Below, one piece after another: positions 14,995-23,030 of a stretch of 64,000 nt of DNA. The stretch lies in contig NZ_FMCW01000014.1 of the NCBI RefSeq assembly GCF_900091595.1, positions 1 through 64,000 of the forward strand. Direction: 5' to 3'. Source of the DNA: Micromonospora haikouensis (lineage in GTDB: Bacteria; Actinomycetota; Actinomycetes; Mycobacteriales; Micromonosporaceae). The notes under the pieces are model-generated. The model did not search any database. It was not told the DNA's origin and was given only the letters and a program-made list of their open reading frames with translations. The position numbers and the translations under genes are program-made. Position 1 is the stretch's first letter; each line of letters starts with the position of its first letter.

Positions 14995-15960
14995 TCAGTC
15001 GGCGCGGGCCAGGGTCACGCCGAACAGCCCGTCGGCGTCGGTCCAGAATTCCCGGGCGGTGAAGCCGGCCGCGGCGAGTTCCGCGGCGATGCCCTCGGGG
15101 CGGAACTTCGCCGACACCTCGGTGCGCAGTTCCTCCCCGGCGGCGAACTCCACGTCGAGGTCGAGCACCCGGGCCCGGACCGGACGCTCGGCGCGCAGCC
15201 GCATCTCGATCCACTCCCGCTCCGGATCCCAGAGGGCGACGTGCGCGAACGCCTCCGGGTCGAAGTCGGCGCCCAGCTCCCGGTTGACCACCCGCAGCAC
15301 GTTGCGGTTGAACTCGGCGGTCACCCCGGCGGCGTCGTCGTAGGCGGGTACGACGATCGACGGGTCCTTGACCAGGTCGGTGCCGATCAGCAGCCAGTCG
15401 CCGGGCTCCAGGGACGCGCGCATGGCGGCGAGGAAGCCGGCCCGCTCGGCGGGCAGCAGGTTGCCGATCGTGCCGCCGAGGAAGATCACCAACCGTCGGC
15501 CGCCGGTGGGCAGCCGGTCGAGGTGGCGGGTGAAGTCACCGACGATGCCGCGCACCCGCAGGCCGGGATAGTCGGTGGCGATCTGCTCGGTGGACTGCTT
15601 CAGGGCGCTGACCGAGACGTCCAGCGGCACGAAGGTGCCCAGCCCGCCGCGCCGGGTGAACGCGTCCAGCAGCAGCCGGGTCTTTTCCGACGAGCCGGAG
15701 CCCAGCTCGATCAGGGTCTTCGCCCCGGTCAGCTCGGCGATCTCGCCGGCCCGTTCGGCCAGAACGGACCGCTCGGCCCGGGTCGGGTAGTACTCCGGCA
15801 GGCGGGTGATCTCCTCGAACAGCTCGCTGCCCCGCGCGTCGTAGAACCACTTCGGCGGCAGCCACTTCGGCCACGCGGTCAGCCCCGTGCGAACGTCGTC
15901 GCGCAGGCTGCGGCCCAGGTCCTGCTCCTCCAGGTAGATCTCCAGCGGTTCCGCGCTCAT
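14995..15960 (-). CDS. egtD: Histidine N-alpha-methyltransferase (ergothioneine biosynthesis)
   Basis: A 321-residue enzyme that trimethylates the alpha-amino group of histidine with three S-adenosylmethionine molecules to give hercynine, the entry step of ergothioneine synthesis. The SAM-binding glycine-rich loop is LIELGSGSSEKT near residues 83-94. FLGGTIGNLLP near 160-170 carries the Asn that contacts histidine in characterised EgtD, and the C-terminal SAKFRPEGI segment is also typical. The length matches mycobacterial EgtD. It is the last gene of egtABCD; the gap after egtC is 55 nt. It acts in the cytoplasm. Confidence 0.96.
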   Translation of the reverse strand: MSAEPLEIYLEEQDLGRSLRDDVRTGLTAWPKWLPPKWFYDARGSELFEEITRLPEYYPTRAERSVLAERAGEIAELTGAKTLIELGSGSSEKTRLLLDAFTRRGGLGTFVPLDVSVSALKQSTEQIATDYPGLRVRGIVGDFTRHLDRLPTGGRRLVIFLGGTIGNLLPAERAGFLAAMRASLEPGDWLLIGTDLVKDPSIVVPAYDDAAGVTAEFNRNVLRVVNRELGADFDPEAFAHVALWDPEREWIEMRLRAERPVRARVLDLDVEFAAGEELRTEVSAKFRPEGIAAELAAAGFTAREFWTDADGLFGVTLARAD

Positions 15961-16015
15961 CGGGTGTCCCCTCCGTCGGTCGTGTCGTTTCCCACCTGTG
16001 CGGGCCGGTCGCCGC

Positions 16016-16765
16016 TCAGCCGGCGGGCAGGGCGGCCACGCGCGCCCCGGCCGTCGTGGCCACCACCAGCCGCCCGTCCGGCACCGCCTGCCAGCCGGGG
16101 TCGTCGTCGTGCGGCTCCGAGGCCAGCAGCACCGCGCCCGGGGTCTGCCGGACCGACAGCGCATGGCCCGCGGCGCTGGCCACGACGGTGCGCCCGTCGG
16201 TGAGCAGCAGGTTGAGCCGGGACCCGGGGGCCGCCGCCGCGACCTCGGCCACCGTGGCGGCGACCGCCCGCGCCGGGTCCTCGCCCGCCCGCAGCCGGTG
16301 CCGCACGAGGGCCCACAGCAGCGCCGAGTCGGTCGGCGCGTCGAGGGTGAGCAGGTCGCGTACGGGTAGCCGGCCGGCGAGCGCGGCCACCGCGTCGGGC
16401 CAGCCGCGCACCACCCCGTTGTGGCTGAACAGCCACGGCCCCTCGGCGAACGGGGCGGCGGCGGTGTCGAGCACCGGCATGCCGACCGTGGCGGAGCGGA
16501 CGGCCGCCAGCACCGCGCCGCTGGTGGTCGCCGCCGCCAGCCCCGGCAGGGTCACGTCGCCCCAGATCGGCGTGCCCCGCCGGTAGCGCACCGGCTCGCC
16601 GCCGCCGGGCGGGTACCAGCCGACGCCGAAGCCGTCGGCGTTGACGGTCCCGCCGCCGCGCATGTCCCGGGGCGCCCAGGACTGCCGCACCAGGGAGTGC
16701 GGCGGGTCGTACAGCAGGGCGCGCAGGCTCACCGGCGGCCCGACGTACGCCAGGTGCCGGCACAT
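16016..16765 (-). CDS. egtC: Gamma-glutamyl-hercynylcysteine S-oxide hydrolase
   Basis: A 249-residue class II glutamine-amidotransferase-fold (Ntn) hydrolase. It begins MCRHLAYVG; removal of Met exposes Cys2 as N-terminal nucleophile. NADGFGVGWY near residue 43 and SHNGVVRGW near residue 115 are conserved substrate-pocket segments of the family. EgtC removes the glutamate from gamma-glutamyl-hercynylcysteine sulfoxide made by EgtB. The gene lies 31 nt after egtB in the operon and its order (A-B-C-D) matches mycobacteria. No PLP-dependent EgtE is in the window; that step may be encoded elsewhere. Confidence 0.94.
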   Translation of the reverse strand: MCRHLAYVGPPVSLRALLYDPPHSLVRQSWAPRDMRGGGTVNADGFGVGWYPPGGGEPVRYRRGTPIWGDVTLPGLAAATTSGAVLAAVRSATVGMPVLDTAAAPFAEGPWLFSHNGVVRGWPDAVAALAGRLPVRDLLTLDAPTDSALLWALVRHRLRAGEDPARAVAATVAEVAAAAPGSRLNLLLTDGRTVVASAAGHALSVRQTPGAVLLASEPHDDDPGWQAVPDGRLVVATTAGARVAALPAG

Positions 16766-16796
16766 CAGGCGGCCCCGGCGGCGACGTGGCCGGCCC

Positions 16797-18128
16797 TCAC
16801 CGGCCCGACTCGTCCGGGCGGGCGTCGCGGGCGCAGCGGAAGCCGCTGAAGATCTGCCGCCGGATCGGGTAGTCCCAGTTGCGGAACGTCCCCCGGCAGG
16901 CGGCCCGGTCGGTGCCGAAGGAGCCACCGCGCAGCACCCGGTGGTCGTCGCCGAAGAACACCTCCGAGTACTCGCGGTACGGGAACGCGGCGAACCCCGG
17001 ATAGCCGCGGAACGGGCTGGACGTCCACTCCCACACGTCGCCGATCAGCTGGTGCACGCCCAGCGGCGACGCCCCGGCCGGATAGGCGCCCACCGGCGCG
17101 GGCCACAGGTGCCGCTGCCCGAGGTTCGCGTGCTCGGCGGTCGGCTCCCCGTCGCCCCACGGGTAGCGGCGGGACCGGCCGATGGCCGGGTCCCAGCGGG
17201 CCGCCTTCTCCCACTCCGCCTCGGTGGGCAGCCGCTTGCCGGCCCACGCCGCGTACGCCTGCGCCTCGTACCAGCACACGTGCACCACCGGCTCGTCGTC
17301 GCGCACCGGCGACCACCGGCCGAACCGCTGGTACGCCCAGCCGTCGCCGTCGCGCCGCCAGTGCATCGGGGCGGTCAGCCCAGCCTCGGTGCGGTGCGCC
17401 CAGCCGGCCTCGCTCCACCAGCGCGGGTCGTCGTACCCGCCGCCGGCGATGAACTCGCGGTAGCGGCCGTTGGTGACCGGGGCGGCGTCGATGACGTACG
17501 CGGGCAGGTCCACCGGGTGCGCGGGGCGCTCGTTGTCCAACGCCCACGGGTCGGTGGAGGTGCCCATGGTGAACTCCCCGGCCGGGACCAGGACCTCGTC
17601 GGCCACCCGGGCGCGCGGCTGCGGCGGGTCCGGGGCGTACAGCGCCGGCGGGCCGACGCGCAGCTGGTGGGTGGCGAGCATGGTCTCGTCGTGCTGTTGC
17701 TCGTGCTGGACGATCATGCCGAAGGCGAACCCGTCGGCGACGAGCGGCCGGTCGGTGAACGGCACCCGGTCGAGCAGGTCGTGCACCTTGTCCCGCACGG
17801 TGGCCAAATAGGCGCGGGCCTCGGCGGGCGGCAGCAGCGGCAGCGCCGGGCGGTCGCGGCGGGGCTGCTTGAACGCGTCGTACAGGTCGTCGATGTCCCG
17901 GCGGACGGGCTCGCGCCCGCCGACGTCCCGGACCAGCCAGAGCTCCTCCTGGTTGCCGACGTGGGCGAGGTCCCAGACCAGCGGCGACATGATCGGCGAG
18001 TGCTGGCGCATCAGGTCGGCGTCGTCGACCGCCTCGGTGAGCCCGGCGGTCCTGGCGCGGGTGCGCTCCAGCTCGGCGGCGATGCGGGTGCGTAGCTGTT
18101 CCGCGCCGAGCTCGTGGATGGTCGTCAC
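16797..18128 (-). CDS. egtB: Hercynine oxygenase (iron-dependent sulfoxide synthase)
   Basis: A 443-residue enzyme that joins gamma-glutamylcysteine and hercynine using O2. The N-terminal DinB-like domain supplies the iron-binding His triad: H56 in WDLAHVGNQEE, and H142 and H146 in QHEQQHDETM. The C-terminal formylglycine-generating-enzyme-like domain includes PTEAEWEKAARW, GDVWEWTSSPF and VLRGGSFGTD. The GTG at 18128 follows GAGAGGGG and overlaps the egtA stop by 4 nt. A partner gamma-glutamylcysteine source (egtA) directly upstream supports the EgtB type that uses gamma-Glu-Cys rather than cysteine. Confidence 0.96.
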   Translation of the reverse strand: MTTIHELGAEQLRTRIAAELERTRARTAGLTEAVDDADLMRQHSPIMSPLVWDLAHVGNQEELWLVRDVGGREPVRRDIDDLYDAFKQPRRDRPALPLLPPAEARAYLATVRDKVHDLLDRVPFTDRPLVADGFAFGMIVQHEQQHDETMLATHQLRVGPPALYAPDPPQPRARVADEVLVPAGEFTMGTSTDPWALDNERPAHPVDLPAYVIDAAPVTNGRYREFIAGGGYDDPRWWSEAGWAHRTEAGLTAPMHWRRDGDGWAYQRFGRWSPVRDDEPVVHVCWYEAQAYAAWAGKRLPTEAEWEKAARWDPAIGRSRRYPWGDGEPTAEHANLGQRHLWPAPVGAYPAGASPLGVHQLIGDVWEWTSSPFRGYPGFAAFPYREYSEVFFGDDHRVLRGGSFGTDRAACRGTFRNWDYPIRRQIFSGFRCARDARPDESGR

Positions 18129-19360
18129 CGCGATCCCCTCTCCGTGGCGGCCAGCCGCCGCCGTAGTCCTCGGGTCGTCTCGTCGTGCAGGTCGGCCGGC
18201 AGGTCCAGCCGGGGCAGGGCGGCCAGCGCCAGGTCGAGCAGGTCGGCGGCGGCCCGCGCCAGCGGCGGGTCGCCGAGGCCGTGGCGGGCCGCCTCGTGCC
18301 ACCGGTCGGCGACCGGCGTGGCCGTGGCCACCGCCTGGCGCACCATGGCCGGGTCGGCGAGCAGGGCGGCGAGCACCGCCAGCGGCAGCCGCCAGTCCGG
18401 CCCCGGCTGGGCGTCCAGGTAGCGGATCTCCAGGTAGCCGCGGGGGCGTACCACCGGGAACAGCGTGCTCAGGTGGTAGTCCAGGTCGTCGGTGGTGGGC
18501 GGCCGGGGCAGCGCGCCGGTGATCCAGTCGCCGAAGGTCACCCCGGGCGGCGGCGTCCAGTCGGCCGCGTCGTCGCGCAGGCACAACAGCGGGGCCGCCA
18601 GCGCGTACGCCGTCCACGCCGCGACCGGGTCGGCGTCGGGCCGCTGCGGCGACCAGACGGGGCGGGTGCGGGCCGGGTCGATGGCCAGCCACGCGGCCAT
18701 CCGGGCGGACGCCCACCCGGTGCGCCGCCCGGCGTGCCGGTCGGCGGTGGCGAACGCCGCGAGCAGCGGCGGGCCGACCGCGTGGGCCGCCGCCCAGCGG
18801 GCGGCGACCTGGTCCGGTTCGCCGGCGTCCAGGCAGACCTGGAGCCCGGCGGTGCTGTACATCATGGTCCGGCCGGCGGGGCCGCGGCGGTCGAAGACGC
18901 AGCGCATGGCGTGGTAACGCGGGGTGTCGACGACCGGCCGGGGCGGCCGCCACGGGTCGATGCCGGTGCGCCCGAGCGTCAGACCGGCGGCGCGGAGCAG
19001 GTCGGTGACCTGGGCGATGTCGGCGTTCGTGGCGTCGACCAGCGCGGCGACCGAGGAGCGCGGCGCGGTCGAGATCTCGAGCTGGCCACCGGGCTCGACG
19101 GTCACGGTGCTGCCGTGCCGGAGCGGTGCGGCGGGGCTGGAGTCGTGGATGGTGGTGGGGCTGTGCGGCCCGAGGGCCGCCCGGAGCCGCTCCCGGTCCA
19201 CCGGGCGGGCGGGGTCGGCGGCGTCGTGCACGGTCCATTCCAGTTCGACACCGGTGCGGGTCGGTGGGCCGGTCTTGAAGCAGATCCGGGCGATGTGCCG
19301 GACCGCGTCGTCCACCCCCCGCAGCGGGGTGGTGCGGTCCAGCTCCGGTGACGTCACCAC
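18125..19360 (-). CDS. egtA: Glutamate-cysteine ligase of the ergothioneine pathway
   Basis: A 411-residue ATP-dependent ligase of the GCS2 type forming gamma-glutamylcysteine for EgtB. Family signatures include GVELEWTVHD near the N-terminus, HGSTVTVEPGGQLEISTAP, and MMYSTAGLQVCLDAG. The doubled GTG start at 19360 lies 8 nt after GGGAGGG; an upstream in-frame ATG near 19432 lacks such a site. It heads the egtABCD operon. An ECF sigma factor and membrane protein lie upstream on the same strand, with a 125-nt gap that probably holds the egt promoter. Actinobacteria use mycothiol rather than glutathione, so a role confined to ergothioneine is expected. Confidence 0.94.
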   Translation of the reverse strand: MVTSPELDRTTPLRGVDDAVRHIARICFKTGPPTRTGVELEWTVHDAADPARPVDRERLRAALGPHSPTTIHDSSPAAPLRHGSTVTVEPGGQLEISTAPRSSVAALVDATNADIAQVTDLLRAAGLTLGRTGIDPWRPPRPVVDTPRYHAMRCVFDRRGPAGRTMMYSTAGLQVCLDAGEPDQVAARWAAAHAVGPPLLAAFATADRHAGRRTGWASARMAAWLAIDPARTRPVWSPQRPDADPVAAWTAYALAAPLLCLRDDAADWTPPPGVTFGDWITGALPRPPTTDDLDYHLSTLFPVVRPRGYLEIRYLDAQPGPDWRLPLAVLAALLADPAMVRQAVATATPVADRWHEAARHGLGDPPLARAAADLLDLALAALPRLDLPADLHDETTRGLRRRLAATERGSR

Positions 19361-19485
19361 GAGACGATCCCTCCCTCGGTCGGGGCGGAACAGCGTGACC
19401 CTTACCGGCCCCGGCGTCCGCGCTGCGACCATCTTCTGTCTAGCAGACGAATTCCGCTCGCCTTGCCGTAACAGATGTTTCGGGA

Positions 19486-20295
19486 TCAGTCCTCGGCGGC
19501 GGTGTCCGTGCCCGCGGTGGGGGTGGCCTTCGACGCTGGCCGGCCGGTGTGCGTGGGGCGGGCGGCGGGCGTGGCCGCGGGGTCGGGGACCAGGCGGCGG
19601 CAGAACGCGTCCACCTCGGCGGCGTCGCCGGCGGCGGCGACCAGGGGCGCGAATCCCGGGGTGGTCAGCGCCTTCGCCCGCTGCGCGGCCGGCTTGGCCA
19701 GGTACGCCCGGCACAGTCCGGGCAGGTTCGCGGCGGCCCCGGAACGGCCCGCGCCGGGGGTGACGCCGGGCGTCTGCGGCGGCGCGGCCCCGGCGGACGT
19801 GCTCGGCCCGGCGCTGCCCGGCGTCGCGGTCCCGCCGCCGGGGGCGGACGGGGCGCCGGCCGGGCCCGGGGCGGTGGGGCCGGCGGTGGTGGGGCCCGAG
19901 GCGCCGGGGTCGGCCGACGCGGTGCTCGGCGCGGGCGCGGGCGCGGGCTCGTCGGCGCGGTCCAGGCCGACCGCCGCGACCGCGACACCGGCGGTCGCGG
20001 TGGCGGCGACCGCCCCGATCCAGGCGACCGCCCCGATCCTGCGGCGCCGCCGGGGCGCGCGCGCCGGGGGCGTCGCCGGCGCGGCGCGGGCGGCCCGGAA
20101 CGCGGCGAGCGCCGCCTCCTCGCCGGCGAGTTCACCGGGGCGGGCCGGCGCCGCCGCCGCGGCGAGCAGGTCGGCCAGGGGGTCGGCGGGACGGCCGTCG
20201 TCGCCCGCGCGGCCGTGGCGCGCGGAGTCGAGGAGCCGGTCGGACGCCGCCCGGTCGGCGGGCAGGTCCGGCCGGTCGGGCTGCCGGAAGCTCAT
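19486..20295 (-). CDS. Single-pass membrane protein paired with an ECF sigma factor (possible anti-sigma)
   Basis: A 269-residue protein. Residues 1-85 form an Ala/Asp-rich cytoplasmic part ending in RRRRR, followed by one helix (IGAVAWIGAVAATATAGVAVAAVGL), a long Pro/Ala/Ser/Thr-rich linker and a folded extracytoplasmic segment with two cysteines (LCRAYLAK, VDAFCRRL). Start ATG 20295 lies 15 nt after the sigma gene. Position and topology suggest an anti-sigma factor, but the zinc-binding HxxxCxxC motif of ZAS anti-sigmas is absent, so this is only inferred. Two Cys outside the membrane could sense redox state or form a disulfide. Confidence 0.7.
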   Translation of the reverse strand: MSFRQPDRPDLPADRAASDRLLDSARHGRAGDDGRPADPLADLLAAAAAPARPGELAGEEAALAAFRAARAAPATPPARAPRRRRRIGAVAWIGAVAATATAGVAVAAVGLDRADEPAPAPAPSTASADPGASGPTTAGPTAPGPAGAPSAPGGGTATPGSAGPSTSAGAAPPQTPGVTPGAGRSGAAANLPGLCRAYLAKPAAQRAKALTTPGFAPLVAAAGDAAEVDAFCRRLVPDPAATPAARPTHTGRPASKATPTAGTDTAAED

Positions 20296-20310
20296 CGGTT
20301 TCCCCTCACG

Positions 20311-20940
20311 TCAGCCGTCCGCCTGCTCGACGTACGGCGCGCCGGGCGTCGGCCGGCCGGGGCGGGGGCGGGGCGGCGTCGCGGACGGAGCGGCCTCCGA
20401 GGTCGGGTCCTGGCGCTGCAGGAGCGTGGCGAGGCGGCGCAGGCCCCGGTGAGCGGCCGTGCGCACCGCGCCGGCCCGCCGGCCGAGCACCCGTCCGGCG
20501 CTCTCGGCGTCCAGGCCGATCACCGCGCGCAGCAGCACCGCCTCGGCCTCCCGGGGCGGGAGGGTGGCGATCAGCGCCAGCGCGGCCTCGGTGCCGAGGG
20601 TCTCGCCGGCCCGCTCGGCCGTGTCGGCGTCACCGGCCAGGTCGGCGAGCGCCTGCACCGGCACGGGCAGCAAGGGCCGGCGGCGCTGCCGGCGCAGGTG
20701 GTCCATGGCCCGGTTCCGGGCGATGGTGACGGTCCAGGCCCGGAACTCCCCGCCGGTGAAGGTGGGCAGGTCCCGGGAGATCTGCAGCCAGGTCTCCGAG
20801 GCCACGTCCTCGGCGTCGGCGCCGACCAGCGCGGTCAGGTAGCGCAGCAGGCCGGGCTGGAGAGTGCGGTAGAGGAACCGGAAGGCGTCCTCGTCGCCGG
20901 CCTGCGCCGCGACGACCGCCTCGTTCAGTTCACTCGTCAT
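20311..20940 (-). CDS. ECF-type RNA polymerase sigma factor
   Basis: A 209-residue sigma-70 family protein with regions 2 and 4 only. Region 2 spans about residues 12-85 (FRFLYRTLQPGLLRYL, DAEDVASETWLQI, FRAWTVTIARNRAMDHLRRQRRR). Region 4 (about 120-170) holds LPPREAEAVLLRAVIGLDAESAGRVLGRRAGAVRTAAHRGLRRL, a helix-turn-helix for -35 recognition. A Pro-rich tail of about 35 residues follows. It precedes a membrane protein that may restrain it. Its target promoters are unknown; the egt operon just downstream is one candidate. Confidence 0.92.
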   Translation of the reverse strand: MTSELNEAVVAAQAGDEDAFRFLYRTLQPGLLRYLTALVGADAEDVASETWLQISRDLPTFTGGEFRAWTVTIARNRAMDHLRRQRRRPLLPVPVQALADLAGDADTAERAGETLGTEAALALIATLPPREAEAVLLRAVIGLDAESAGRVLGRRAGAVRTAAHRGLRRLATLLQRQDPTSEAAPSATPPRPRPGRPTPGAPYVEQADG

Positions 20941-21490
20941 GGGTACGCCGTTCCCCCTGCCCGGCGTCGGTGGGCGGCACGTCGGCGGCGACGCGCACGG
21001 CACCGACCTGGCCCGGCAGCCGGACCTCCTCCCGCACCACCAGCCCCCCGCTGACCCTGATCACGCCCGACACCGTACGCGCCCGGACGGCGCGTGCGAC
21101 CACCACCCGGCGCGGCCGTCGGCGGGGTTCCCGCCCGGGGAGCCCGGCTGGCCGGAGCCGCGCTAACGCGAGGAGCGGGGTGCCGGGCGGACAAGTCAAT
21201 GCCTCCCGGAGAAAGAGTGAGAATTATCAAACGGTGAACACGGCGAGTCGATGTGACACGGCGCGGGCCGCGGACGCCACTGTCTGCGCAGGCCGAGCGC
21301 GACATTCGGGCCCTCCCCCGTTCAGCCAGGCCACGGCACCGGCTCGGGCAACCTGTGACAGGTGGTCGCGAGTCGATCACGGGCGAGCCGGCCCGACGGC
21401 CGCCCCGGCCGCCCCGGCCGCCCCGTCGCTCCGGTCGGTCCGGCCGGAGCGCGAGAAGTGAGCCGGGCGCGCTCTGGGTACGGTATTGCT
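20941..21490. other. Divergent intergenic region, no clear gene
   Basis: About 550 bases separate the sigma-factor and kinase genes. The part near 21,200-21,250 is AT-richer (GAGAATTATCAAACGG) and probably holds promoters in both directions. A 58-codon minus-strand frame ending at 20930 has GC-biased third positions but no ribosome-binding site or family, so I did not call it. The TACGGT ending 6 nt before GTG 21491 could be a -10 element of a leaderless kinase transcript. Confidence 0.4.
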
Positions 21491-22888
21491 GTGTTGTCTT
21501 CGGGAGTCGTACTCAGCGGTCGGTACCGCCTGGACGACCGTGTCGCCACCGGCGGCATGGGTGACGTCTGGCGGGCCACGGACCAGATCCTCGGCCGGCG
21601 GGTCGCGGTCAAGGTCCTGCTGCCGGCGCTGGTCTCCGACCCGGACTTCATCGCCCGGTTCCGCGCCGAGGCCCGCATCATGGCCGCCCTGCGGCACCCG
21701 GGCATCGTGCAGGTCTACGACTGCGGCGAGGACGACCTGCCCACCGGCGGGCGGGCCGACTACCTGGTGATGGAGTTCGTCGAGGGCGAGCCGCTGTCCA
21801 GACGGATCGAGGCGGCGGGGCACCTCGGCGTGGCCGAGACCATGTCGATCGTCGCGCAGGCCGCCCAGGCGCTGCACGCGGCGCACGCCGGCGGCATCGT
21901 CCACCGCGACGTCAAGCCGAGCAACCTGCTGGTGCAGGAGGACGGCACCGTCGTCCTGGTCGACTTCGGGGTCGCCCGGTCGACCAACGTCACGAGCATC
22001 ACCAGCACCAACGCGGTGCCGGGCACCGCGCTCTACATGGCACCCGAGCAGGCGGCGGGCCGACCGGTCTCCGGGGCCACCGACATCTACGCCCTCGGCG
22101 CGGTGGCCTACTGCTGCCTGACCGGCGGGCCGCCGTTCACCGGCGACAACCCCCTGCAGGTCGCCGTGCGGCATCTGGACGACGAGCCGCCGGAGCTGCC
22201 GACCGACATCCCCGGGCCGGTGCGGGACCTGGTGTCCCGCGCCCTGGCCAAGGACCCGGCGGCGCGGTACGCCACCGGCGCGGCGATGGCGGAGGCCGCG
22301 CGGGCCACCATCGCCGACAGTTCCGCACCCACCAGCACCGTGCCGGTGTCGCCGCGCACGTCGGTCGGCGCCCGGAACGGGTTGGACAGCACCCGCGACG
22401 ACCTGCCGCCGGTGCGGCCGACGGCCGCGCCGGCGCGCACCTTCGTCGGCCGCACGGGCCGGCGCGGCACCCTGGTCGGCGCGCTCGCGGCGGTGGCGGT
22501 CGCGGGGATCGCGCTGGCCGCGGCGCTCGGCGCCGCGACGAACGCGGACGCCCCTGCCACGAAGTACGGGCCGACCGCCCCGGCGGCCGACCCGACGCCG
22601 GGCTCCGACGACTCGGCCGCCAGCGAGGAGGCCGTGGTCGACCCGGACCGCACGTTCCGGCCCGGTGGGGGTCGCCCCTCGGCGTCGGTCACCCCGACGC
22701 CGACCCCGCAGCCGAGCGACTCGGCCGCGCCGGAACCGACGGGCGCGCCGCCCACCAAGCCCGCCGACCCGCCGCCCACCACCGCCAGCACCCCGCCCGA
22801 TCCGCCGCCCACCACGGCGAGCACGCCGGCCGATCCGCCGCCCACCACGGCCAGCACCCCCGCCGACCCGCCGGCCCAGGGGGACTGA
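21491..22888 (+). CDS. PASTA-less Ser/Thr protein kinase (PknB-like)
   Basis: A 465-residue membrane kinase. The catalytic domain (about 8-275) has the Gly-rich loop ATGGMGDVW, catalytic Lys41 in VAVKVL, the loop HRDVKPSNLL (Asp near 140), DFGVARS, and the APEQ motif. Thr/Ser residues between DFG and APEQ (STNVTSITSTNAVPGT) form the activation loop. One transmembrane helix (TLVGALAAVAVAGIALAAALGAA, about 335-358) is followed by a Pro/Thr-rich extracellular tail with near-perfect repeats of PPTTASTPADP instead of PASTA domains. GTG 21491 gives the usual short N-terminus of such kinases; an earlier in-frame GTG exists. Substrates are unknown. Confidence 0.93.
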   Translation: MLSSGVVLSGRYRLDDRVATGGMGDVWRATDQILGRRVAVKVLLPALVSDPDFIARFRAEARIMAALRHPGIVQVYDCGEDDLPTGGRADYLVMEFVEGEPLSRRIEAAGHLGVAETMSIVAQAAQALHAAHAGGIVHRDVKPSNLLVQEDGTVVLVDFGVARSTNVTSITSTNAVPGTALYMAPEQAAGRPVSGATDIYALGAVAYCCLTGGPPFTGDNPLQVAVRHLDDEPPELPTDIPGPVRDLVSRALAKDPAARYATGAAMAEAARATIADSSAPTSTVPVSPRTSVGARNGLDSTRDDLPPVRPTAAPARTFVGRTGRRGTLVGALAAVAVAGIALAAALGAATNADAPATKYGPTAPAADPTPGSDDSAASEEAVVDPDRTFRPGGGRPSASVTPTPTPQPSDSAAPEPTGAPPTKPADPPPTTASTPPDPPPTTASTPADPPPTTASTPADPPAQGD

Positions 22889-23030
22889 CCCCGGCCCCGG
22901 CCGGGTCCCGGGGCTCGGCCGGGCGACGGCCGCCCCACCGACCCCACCTTCACCAAATCGGACTTAAAACCCAGAACCTCACTTACGCTGACGATGACGT
23001 ACGTTCCGTCGTCTGCCGCGGGAGCCATGG

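Noticed and set aside
19425..19455. TCTG...CAGA palindrome before egtA as an operator
   Set aside because: Arms pair over only four bases; too short to separate from chance.
20930..21106. Possible 58-codon gene overlapping the sigma-factor start
   Set aside because: GC-biased third positions, but no ribosome-binding site, no known family and an overlap with a well-supported start.
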